This document shows positions 1 through 5,448 of a stretch of DNA of 8,563 nucleotides, piece by piece (positions within the stretch are counted from its first letter, which is position 1; the number at the start of each line of letters is the position of its first letter). Source of the DNA: ZLKRG08 sp964654815 (lineage in GTDB: Bacteria; Actinomycetota; Actinomycetes; Nanopelagicales; Nanopelagicaceae); NCBI GenBank assembly GCA_964654815.1, contig CAZZLH010000042.1:1-8563 (forward strand), read 5' to 3'. Below the pieces are notes generated by a model. The model was not told the DNA's origin, made no database searches, and saw nothing but the letters and a program-made list of their open reading frames with translations. The translations under genes were made by a program, and so were the position numbers.

Positions 1-428
1 TATTTTGCTTCGAAGAGACTCTGCGCAGCAGTTCGAGCTAAGAAAGTCACGCGATCTACGATTTGGCGACGCTGAGTAGCCTGCGCTACCAAGCGCTCGC
101 CTTCGTAGATCTCGATATTGAACTCTAAATCATTGCCCTCTTGCGCTACACACTGAGCGCTCGCTTGTAACTCTGCGCCAATTGCCGCGCTAGTTATAAA
201 AGTCAGGCTCATTGAGGTTGAGATAGTCGAGATTCCAGTCTCAAAGAATTCATTGATTGCAGTAATCGCGGCAGATTCCATGAGCGAAACCAGAACACCA
301 TTATTTACAACGGTTAAATCACCGATGCCATTTGCTGCAGCAGTATCACCGGGGCGAACTGTCATTGTGGCAAAGCCAAGCGCGCCGACAAAACCTTCCG
401 GCATCTCATTGACTTGGGCGGTACTCAC
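1..428 (-). CDS. Hotdog-fold acyl-CoA thioesterase (PaaI/FlK-like), 3' end beyond the window
   Basis: This is read leftward from a GTG at 426–428; 142 codons are visible and the frame is still open at base 1, so the C-terminus is missing. The protein resembles small hotdog thioesterases, which hydrolyse acyl-CoA esters in the cytoplasm. Residues 41–53 (VNNGVLVSLMESA) fit the HGG...D/E active-site helix of PaaI-like enzymes, with E51 as the likely catalytic acid. The usual His-Gly-Gly is Asn-Asn-Gly here (42–44). Residues 72–118 form the expected strands, and the ending RRQIVDRVTF also recalls the FlK (fluoroacetyl-CoA thioesterase) group, whose Thr and His catalytic residues I do not find. 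The substrate cannot be predicted. An in-frame TAG lies at 432–434, so only GTG 428 or ATG 404 can be the start. The gene begins 14 nt after rsrA stops, suggesting co-transcription with sigR–rsrA. Fold is fairly secure; subfamily is not. Confidence 0.75.
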   Translation of the reverse strand, partial: MSTAQVNEMPEGFVGALGFATMTVRPGDTAAANGIGDLTVVNNGVLVSLMESAAITAINEFFETGISTISTSMSLTFITSAAIGAELQASAQCVAQEGNDLEFNIEIYEGERLVAQATQRRQIVDRVTFLARTAAQSLFEAK

Positions 429-440
429 GCCCTATTTATA
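429..440 (-). promoter_or_regulatory. Possible –10 hexamer of a leaderless thioesterase transcript
   Basis: On the minus strand TATAAA (440–435) lies in the rsrA–thioesterase gap and is followed by 6 nt and then the GTG start. It matches TATAAT at five of six positions but lacks the final T that actinobacterial –10 boxes usually keep, and I see no convincing –35. The AGGG at 433–430 is only 1 nt from the GTG, too close for a normal ribosome binding site. Read-through from sigR–rsrA is the simpler explanation of expression, so this is a weak call. Confidence 0.25.
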
Positions 441-442
441 AC

Positions 443-835
443 TTAAAACTTATCTGGATCGTGGAATTCTTGGGTCGATTCAATGTGAATTTCGCGTTGC
501 ACGACCTGGCCAAATTCATCGATTTCGATCGAGACTTGGCTCATTCGAAACTCAGTTACCACCTGAGGTGAGCTCTGTTGGAACATCGCCGCCTGTAATT
601 GCTGATGAATCGAATCAATCAATGAATCCGGTGCCTTCTCGCAGCAGGAGCGCTGCAACATAGATCGCATCAATTGATGTGCCAATTTCTCGGCCTCTAC
701 CTCAAGGCGACAGCTCGGGCACTTATCCAGATGAGAATCTACAGAGACTGGATCAAGATTATTGGCCTCAAAGAACTCTGGGCCATCGACCAGCAAGAGC
801 AGCGCATGCTTTACTTGATCACATTGCATCTCCAT
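443..835 (-). CDS. rsrA: Mycothiol-system-type zinc anti-sigma factor RsrA
   Basis: RsrA binds and inactivates the sigma factor SigR in reducing conditions; oxidation of its zinc-site thiols releases SigR. Counting from a GTG at 838 (131 residues), the ZAS motif is HLDKCPSC with H36, C40 and C43, and the only N-terminal cysteine, C6, matches the redox-active zinc-ligand position. RSCCEKAP at 63–70 is a typical RsrA signature with adjacent C65 and C66. Residues after about 84 form an unusual extension of some 45 residues, rich in alternating polar and hydrophobic positions; Streptomyces and mycobacterial homologues are only about 100–105 residues. The start is uncertain: GTG 838 (4-nt overlap with the sigR stop), ATG 835 (TGATG, 1-nt overlap, used here) or ATG 829. 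A purine-rich AGGGCGG lies 6–9 nt before the first two. The overlap implies translational coupling, which suits an equimolar sigma/anti-sigma pair. Confidence 0.93.
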   Translation of the reverse strand: MEMQCDQVKHALLLLVDGPEFFEANNLDPVSVDSHLDKCPSCRLEVEAEKLAHQLMRSMLQRSCCEKAPDSLIDSIHQQLQAAMFQQSSPQVVTEFRMSQVSIEIDEFGQVVQREIHIESTQEFHDPDKF

Positions 836-1518
836 CACTGATCACCGCCCTTTACATATCCCAACTCACGGGCGTAATCCGTTAACTTCTCGCGTAATTG
901 TTTGCGGCCGCGATGTAGTCGCGACATCACGGTGCCAGCAGGAATTCCCACAATCTCTGCGATCTCTTTATAAGAGAAACCTTCGACATCGGCCAAATAG
1001 ACCGCCATGCGAAACTCTTCTGGGATCTCTTGCAGAGCGCGCTTCACATCAGAATCTGGCAGGTTTTCAAGAGCGGTAACTTCCGCGGATTTACCCTGAT
1101 CTGAGGTATGTGAGGCAGATTTATGTAACTGCCAATCCTCTACCTCAGCATCGGCGCTAAGTTGTGGCTGACGCTGTGCTTTGCGGTAATTGTTGATAAA
1201 AGTAGTGGTGAGAACTCGGTAAAGCCAGGCTTTTAAATTTGTGCCCTCTTCGAATTGATGGAAAGAGGTAAAGGCTTTGAGATATGTATCCTGGACCAAA
1301 TCTTTGGCATCATCTGGATTCTTGGTGTAACGAAGCGCTGCGGCATAAAGTTGGTCGGCAAATTGCATCGCATCGCGTTCGAAACGCGCATTGCGATCGG
1401 ACGCGCTCTCTTTTACCAGTTCCTTAGATGACATTTGAGACAAGAGTACTGGTAGCGCCTCAAGTACGCCTTTGGCCGCCTGCCGGCGTGCGCGCGTAGA
1501 ACCCTGTTCTGTGACCAT
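835..1518 (-). CDS. sigR: ECF RNA polymerase sigma factor SigR/SigH, thiol-oxidative stress
   Basis: This directs RNA polymerase to thiol-redox genes (thioredoxin system, mycothiol synthesis, proteases in relatives) and is held inactive by RsrA. Counting from ATG 1518 (227 residues), region 2 spans about 46–118, with the DLVQDTYLKAF core and the highly SigR-like stretch FEEGTNLKAWLYRVLTTTFI; region 4 spans about 158–212, with IPEEFRMAVYLADVEGFSYK and the helix-turn-helix IAEIVGIPAGTVMSRLHRGR. Similarity to S. coelicolor SigR is very high across both regions. The frame is open up to TTG 1533, and a second ATG at 1434 gives a 199-residue form that starts close to where short SigR homologues do. 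I chose ATG 1518 because a SigR-type promoter ends about 10 nt upstream. No clear ribosome binding site precedes either ATG. The stop overlaps the rsrA start. Confidence 0.95.
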   Translation of the reverse strand: MVTEQGSTRARRQAAKGVLEALPVLLSQMSSKELVKESASDRNARFERDAMQFADQLYAAALRYTKNPDDAKDLVQDTYLKAFTSFHQFEEGTNLKAWLYRVLTTTFINNYRKAQRQPQLSADAEVEDWQLHKSASHTSDQGKSAEVTALENLPDSDVKRALQEIPEEFRMAVYLADVEGFSYKEIAEIVGIPAGTVMSRLHRGRKQLREKLTDYARELGYVKGGDQ

Positions 1519-1528
1519 ATAGACGTAT

Positions 1529-1555
1529 AACAATTAGGTAAATGGGGATTATTCC
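1529..1555 (-). promoter_or_regulatory. SigR-type autoregulatory promoter of sigR–rsrA–thioesterase
   Basis: Read on the minus strand, GGAAT (1555–1551) is followed by 19 bp and GTT (1531–1529). The known SigR/SigH consensus is GGAAT/GGGAAT, about 18 bp (17–19 tolerated), then GTT. The extended –35 here is GGGGAAT. The element sits between the yedK stop and the sigR ATG, where an autoregulatory promoter would be expected. Transcription would start about at 1521–1518, giving a leaderless or nearly leaderless sigR mRNA. The overlapping TTATAC could also serve the housekeeping sigma factor, although no –35 for it is evident. Confidence 0.72.
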
Positions 1556-1557
1556 CC
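1544..1557. repeat. Short inverted repeat overlapping the sigR –35 element
   Basis: GGGGA TTAT TCCCC is a perfect 5-bp inverted repeat with a 4-nt loop, only 3–4 nt beyond the yedK stop. It contains the GGAAT –35 element of the sigR promoter. It could be a small operator, a vestigial terminator for yedK, or an accident of the G-rich –35. No T-run follows it on the minus strand, so an intrinsic terminator is unlikely. Confidence 0.45.
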
Positions 1558-1559
1558 GC

Positions 1560-2285
1560 CTAAAAGAGCGTCTCTGGCTCCGTAATTGAGATTGGAATGA
1601 GTAGTTCCGGCCCATTATTCGCCACCTTATTAACAGCATCGCTCACTGGCGCAACATGCAAATGTGCATCAGGTTTTGGTAACTGCATCAAATCCAATAA
1701 CTCGGCTGTTTCATGTGGTTGATTATCCAACCATGCATCCCAACGATCTCTCGGCATAATCACCGGCATACGATGATGAATCTTGGCCAATTCACCCACA
1801 GATTCTCTGGTGATTACCGAAGCGCTCTGTACAAAATCACCAGAAGGCGATCGCCAAGAATTCCAGATTCCAGCCAATGGCAACGATCTACCTTCATCGC
1901 TAGAGATAAAGAATGGTTGTTTGGTCTTATATCTGCCTAGCTCAGTAGCCCATTCATAATAACCATCTGCCGGGATCAAACAGCGACGAGATTTAAATGA
2001 ATCACGAAAAGTTGGTTTCTCGTGGATTGATTCTGACCTTGCATTGATTGCACGTGACTGAGATGCGCGAGCTTCGGATTCATCGGTCAACCAAGGTCCG
2101 ATCATTCCCCAGCTTGCAATAGAGAGTTCTCGGCGATTTTGGGAATCATTTCGGACTATATAAATCTGATTGGTCGGTGCGATATTCCAATTTGCTGGAA
2201 GCGCTTGCTCTGGGAATTTACCCGTCACCGCAAACTCTTCGACCAAGTCACGCATCTCTTGGGTTTGCGCATATCGGCCGCACAT
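1560..2285 (-). CDS. yedK: SOS-response-associated peptidase / abasic-site DNA–protein crosslinking protein (YedK/HMCES)
   Basis: This 241-residue protein belongs to the SRAP family (E. coli YedK, human HMCES), which forms a thiazolidine crosslink with abasic sites in single-stranded DNA and so shields them during replication. The catalytic Cys2 is present in MCGRY, and its need to follow the initiator Met fixes the start at ATG 2285. Other family residues are visible: N81 in INARSE, E111 in GYYEW and H170 in IHHRMP. The length is normal for the family (about 220–260). It lies upstream of sigR on the same strand, with about 41 bp between them, and diverges from aroA; the same association occurs near sigH and aroA in Mycobacterium as I recall it. 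A TAGAAT box 7 nt before the ATG suggests a leaderless message. No LexA box was recognised, so damage control cannot be shown. Confidence 0.95.
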   Translation of the reverse strand: MCGRYAQTQEMRDLVEEFAVTGKFPEQALPANWNIAPTNQIYIVRNDSQNRRELSIASWGMIGPWLTDESEARASQSRAINARSESIHEKPTFRDSFKSRRCLIPADGYYEWATELGRYKTKQPFFISSDEGRSLPLAGIWNSWRSPSGDFVQSASVITRESVGELAKIHHRMPVIMPRDRWDAWLDNQPHETAELLDLMQLPKPDAHLHVAPVSDAVNKVANNGPELLIPISITEPETLF

Positions 2286-2290
2286 AATCG

Positions 2291-2323
2291 GAATTCTACC
2301 TATGCATTAACGCGATAGAATTC
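2291..2323. promoter_or_regulatory. Mirror-image divergent promoter between yedK and aroA
   Basis: The 43-bp gap contains GAATTCTA (2291–2298) and its exact inverse TAGAATTC (2316–2323), separated by 17 bp. On the plus strand TAGAAT (2316–2321) precedes the aroA ATG by 7 nt; on the minus strand TAGAAT (2298–2293) precedes the yedK ATG by 7 nt. Each is a good –10 hexamer (five of six matches to TATAAT). Because the hexamers are 17 bp apart, each occupies the place where the other promoter's –35 would be, so the two polymerases cannot bind together. No ribosome binding site fits before either gene, so both transcripts should be leaderless. Confidence 0.7.
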
Positions 2324-2328
2324 GCCAT

Positions 2329-3639
2329 ATGACTTTTACTGCGCACACAACTAATTGGCGTGCGCCCTTTCGCGGAAAAAAACCAGTAGCTGCGCGAGTG
2401 GTTATTCCTGGCTCCAAATCAGTCACCAATCGCGCGCTAATTCTCGCGGCGCAAGCATCTGGCACTTCAATACTTCGACGCCCTTTGGTCTCGCGCGATA
2501 CCGAATTGATGGTGGCTGGATTAAAGGCGCTTGGCGTGCAGATTGATGACTCCGATCCAACTATTTTCAAAGTTACCGGTGGCTCATTAAATGGGCCGGC
2601 AAAGATCGATGTCGGCAATGCCGGAACAGTCATGCGTTTTCTACCACCACTTGCCGCGCTAGCTAATGGCGCAATCTCTTTTGATGGCGATCCCAGATCT
2701 CATGAGAGACCACTTGGCCCAGTAATTAAAGCTTTAGAGGAGTTAGGTATCTCGGTATCGCATGACGGCAGATATGCACTGCCATTTACCCTTGAGAATA
2801 AATCAAGCTCCGAGAACGCCAGCGGCAAGATTCGTGGCGGACAACTCAATATCGATGCCAGCGCATCTTCACAATTTCTATCAGCGCTACTTTTAATTGG
2901 TCCGAGCACCGAATTAGGTATCACCGCAAAACATGTGGGCGGTGCGCTGCCATCTATGCCCCATATCGAGATGACAGTGCAGATGCTCCGTGATTTCGGC
3001 GCCACAGTTACTGTGGATAAAGCCGCCAACACTTGGCGTGTAGAACCGGGCAAATTACAGGCACAAGATTTGGTAATCGAACCAGATCTATCTAACGCGG
3101 CACCATTTATGTCGATTGCAATGGTCTGTGGTGGTTCCGTAACCATTGCAGATTGGCCCAAACAAACAACGCAACCAGGCGATCAACTTAGAGAGATCTT
3201 TGGCAAAATGGGTGCAGTTGTCGAATTCGCGGCAGATGGTTTGAAGATAACTGGCAACGGAGAGATTCATGGCATTGATATTGATCTCCACGATGTCGGC
3301 GAATTAACGCCAGCCATCGCGGCGTTATGTGCTCTGGCTGATTCACCTTCCTATTTACAGGGAATTGGCCACTTGAGATTGCACGAGACTGATCGTTTAA
3401 AGGCGCTACGAACCGAGTTAAATGGCTTGGGTAGCGAGGTAATCGAAGAGCCAACCGCACTTCGCATCAACCCCAAACCAATGCACGCTGGGGTATTTCG
3501 TACCTACGAGGATCATCGTTTAGCTACCTCTGGCGCGACCATTGGTTTAGTTGTCGATGGCATCGAAGTAGAGAACATCGCCACCACCCGAAAGACGATC
3601 CCAGATTTTCCTGGGCTTTGGAGCTCGTTGCTTGCATGA
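2329..3639 (+). CDS. aroA: 3-phosphoshikimate 1-carboxyvinyltransferase (EPSP synthase)
   Basis: This enzyme joins shikimate-3-phosphate and phosphoenolpyruvate to make EPSP, the sixth step of the cytoplasmic shikimate pathway to chorismate and aromatic amino acids. The 436-residue length is normal. Visible motifs include PGSKSVTNRALIL at 27–39 (substrate-binding Lys30), GNAGTVMRF at 96–104, DGDPRSHERP at 119–128, SASSQFLSALLL at 178–189, the active-site loop HETDRLKAL at 352–360 and EDHRLATSGA at 394–403. Phe104 replaces the Pro of the E. coli MRP motif (P101); actinobacterial EPSP synthases commonly read RF-x-PP here, so this is lineage-typical and says nothing by itself about inhibitor tolerance. 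The ATG is placed 7 nt after a TAGAAT box, with no Shine–Dalgarno sequence. It is first in a run of five tightly spaced genes and overlaps rsgA by 4 nt. Confidence 0.98.
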   Translation: MTFTAHTTNWRAPFRGKKPVAARVVIPGSKSVTNRALILAAQASGTSILRRPLVSRDTELMVAGLKALGVQIDDSDPTIFKVTGGSLNGPAKIDVGNAGTVMRFLPPLAALANGAISFDGDPRSHERPLGPVIKALEELGISVSHDGRYALPFTLENKSSSENASGKIRGGQLNIDASASSQFLSALLLIGPSTELGITAKHVGGALPSMPHIEMTVQMLRDFGATVTVDKAANTWRVEPGKLQAQDLVIEPDLSNAAPFMSIAMVCGGSVTIADWPKQTTQPGDQLREIFGKMGAVVEFAADGLKITGNGEIHGIDIDLHDVGELTPAIAALCALADSPSYLQGIGHLRLHETDRLKALRTELNGLGSEVIEEPTALRINPKPMHAGVFRTYEDHRLATSGATIGLVVDGIEVENIATTRKTIPDFPGLWSSLLA

Positions 3640-4640
3640 GTAGACGTGATTACGACGAATCTGATGCGCGGATCAGGCCAAGTAGACGTACCAAACCTCG
3701 AACCAAAGATCGCCCAAGCCATGATGATGCAATCCGTGCCTTTGTAATCACAGTAGATCGTGGGCGCACCACCTGCGTTTTGCCAGATGGTACTGAAGTT
3801 TCGGCGATGAAAGCTCGCGAACTTGGACCTAAAGCTGTAGCCGTGGGCGATTATGTTCGATTGGTTGGAGATGTAAGTGGTGCGCAAGGTAGCTTGGCGC
3901 GAATCGTTGGAATTGAGCCGCGTAAGAGCGTTTTGGTGCGCACGGTTGATGACTCTGCCCAATTCGAACGGAGTATCGCCGCAAATATCGATCAAATGGT
4001 GATTGTTGCAGCTGCTGCAGATCCAGCACCAAAGCGTGGTCTGATAGATCGATTCTTGGTTAGCGCATTCACGGAAGATATCGACCCAATCTTGGTGATT
4101 ACTAAAACTGATTTAGCGCCAGCGCCAGATTTCATAAACGATTACCAATCAATCGGGGTCCGCTGTTTTGCATTAAACCGTGAGAGCAACTTAGCTGATT
4201 TACATGCAGCGCTAAATGGCAAAGTTTCGGTCATGGTTGGCCACTCTGGTGTCGGTAAATCCACCTTATTAAATAAATTAACTGCTGCAGATAGGCAGAC
4301 TGGTGATGTAAATGATGTCACTGGAAGAGGTCGCCACACCTCGTCATCCGCATTCGCAGTACCGTTAAGTGATCTTTCTACTCATAAAGCTCTCGCTGAT
4401 AGTTGGTTGATTGATACTCCTGGCGTTCGTGCCTTCGGTCTTTCTCATCTAGATCCTGCTCGCATCATCGCAGCATTTGATGACTTACTTGTAATCACAA
4501 ATACCTGTATGACGAATTGCTCACATAATGAACCTGATTGCAAGCTAAATCAATGGATGGCGCCAAATGGCGAAGAAATCCCTGAGCGCGCTTCGCGGGT
4601 TCGAAGCCTGCAGAGCTTGCTGGCTGCAGGGTTAGAATAA
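3636..4640 (+). CDS. rsgA: Ribosome small-subunit-dependent GTPase A
   Basis: RsgA (YjeQ) is a circularly permuted GTPase that checks late maturation of the 30S subunit. The ATG at 3636 overlaps the aroA stop as ATGA and gives 334 residues; the frame is open to 3618, but the overlap start is more natural. The N-terminus (1–30) is very basic, as in actinobacterial homologues. An OB-fold follows at about 34–95. The permuted G-motif order is clear: G4 TKTD at 156–159, then the P-loop GHSGVGKST at 202–210, then G3 DTPG at 260–263, with GRGRHT at 230–235 as switch I. The C-terminal zinc site is C291, C295, H297 and C302, slightly shorter than the E. coli spacing (C-x3-C-x-H-x4-C instead of C-x4-C-x-H-x5-C). 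Co-translation with aroA is likely; a functional tie between the two is not obvious. Confidence 0.97.
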   Translation: MSRRDYDESDARIRPSRRTKPRTKDRPSHDDAIRAFVITVDRGRTTCVLPDGTEVSAMKARELGPKAVAVGDYVRLVGDVSGAQGSLARIVGIEPRKSVLVRTVDDSAQFERSIAANIDQMVIVAAAADPAPKRGLIDRFLVSAFTEDIDPILVITKTDLAPAPDFINDYQSIGVRCFALNRESNLADLHAALNGKVSVMVGHSGVGKSTLLNKLTAADRQTGDVNDVTGRGRHTSSSAFAVPLSDLSTHKALADSWLIDTPGVRAFGLSHLDPARIIAAFDDLLVITNTCMTNCSHNEPDCKLNQWMAPNGEEIPERASRVRSLQSLLAAGLE

Positions 4641-4644
4641 GTAA
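4633..4644 (+). promoter_or_regulatory. Candidate internal –10 element for a leaderless hisN transcript
   Basis: TAGAAT at 4633–4638 overlaps the last codons and stop of rsgA and is followed by 6 nt (AAGTAA) and the hisN ATG. The same hexamer at almost the same distance precedes yedK and aroA. There is no recognisable –35 at 16–18 bp, and the nearest AGGG is about 13 nt from the ATG, too far for efficient ribosome binding. This is suggestive only; in-frame coding constraint (Leu-Glu-stop) could produce it by chance. Confidence 0.4.
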
Positions 4645-5448
4645 ATGGCTGAATACGCTTCAGATAAATATGCTGCAGACTTAGATTTAGCGCGGAGAAT
4701 CGCAAAGAGCGCAGATGCCGTAACCATGGCACGTTTTCTGGCCCAAGATTTAGTTATCGAAACTAAGCCCGATGCCTCTCCCGTAACCGATGCCGATAAA
4801 GCCACCGAGAAATGTATCCGTGAAATTATCGAATCAGAGCGAGCAACTGATGGCATTGTCGGTGAGGAGTTCGGTTCGGATATCAGCGGTAAGGATCGTT
4901 ATTGGGTTATTGATCCAATCGATGGCACCAAGTCATTCCTGCGCGGTTTACCAGTCTGGTCGACTTTGATAGCGCTAGTCGAATCTGGCGAGGTAGTAGT
5001 AGGCGTAATCTCATCACCAGCACTTGCGCGCACTTGGTTTGCCACTAAAGGTGGTGGCGCATACACGACCTTTGTAAATTCAAATAATGGAGCACCGCGG
5101 AAGATTTCCGTTTCTAAAGTAAATGAAATAAAGCATGCACATGTCGGTTATTCGGATTTTGTTGGTTTTGGTTCAAGGCTTAGTGGTTTTCAATCGATAG
5201 TGAATGAAGCCTGGCGCACCCGTGCAGTCGGCGATTTCTGGTCACATATGTTGGTAGCCGAAGGTGTGATGGATGTAGCGATCGAACCAACGCTAGCTTT
5301 ATGGGATATGGCGCCACTAGATATCGTGCTGCGTGAAGCTGGCGGAACTTTCTCTGACCTGGAAGGAAATGCTGGCCCCTTTGGCAAGAGCGGGCTATCT
5401 ACAAATGGGCTATTAAAGGATTCGGTGTTAAAGCGCTTAAATGGTTGA
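4645..5448 (+). CDS. hisN: Histidinol-phosphatase of the inositol monophosphatase family
   Basis: This 267-residue enzyme is a Mg-dependent phosphatase of the IMPase fold; actinobacterial members in this context dephosphorylate histidinol phosphate, the penultimate stage of histidine synthesis. The metal site is complete: E74 in VGEEFG (73–77), the signature WVIDPIDGTKSF at 87–98 with D90, D93 and T95, and D221 in WDMAPLDIVLREAGG (220–234). PVTDADKATE at 46–55 is the usual N-terminal motif. The family includes inositol-1-phosphatase, fructose-1,6-bisphosphatase and CysQ, and sequence alone does not wholly separate them; the HisN call rests on overall resemblance and on the aroA–rsgA–hisN neighbourhood known in Streptomyces. 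The gene starts 4 nt after rsgA, may also use the internal TAGAAT box, and overlaps copA by 8 nt. Confidence 0.88.
   Translation: MAEYASDKYAADLDLARRIAKSADAVTMARFLAQDLVIETKPDASPVTDADKATEKCIREIIESERATDGIVGEEFGSDISGKDRYWVIDPIDGTKSFLRGLPVWSTLIALVESGEVVVGVISSPALARTWFATKGGGAYTTFVNSNNGAPRKISVSKVNEIKHAHVGYSDFVGFGSRLSGFQSIVNEAWRTRAVGDFWSHMLVAEGVMDVAIEPTLALWDMAPLDIVLREAGGTFSDLEGNAGPFGKSGLSTNGLLKDSVLKRLNG

Noticed and set aside
253..441. Plus-strand open frame of 62 codons at the left end
   Set aside because: It lies antisense to the thioesterase, whose reading frame shows a recognisable family and active-site motif; this frame shows neither.
1544..1557. Intrinsic terminator after yedK
   Set aside because: The stem is only 5 bp and is not followed by a T-run on the minus strand.
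2622..2645. Pro-to-Phe change in the aroA MRP motif as a sign of inhibitor tolerance
   Set aside because: Actinobacterial EPSP synthases commonly carry this residue, so it is lineage-typical and gives no evidence of resistance.
3513..3995. Minus-strand open frame of 160 codons across aroA and rsgA
   Set aside because: It is antisense to two strongly conserved genes and has no recognisable domain; long antisense frames are expected here from codon bias.
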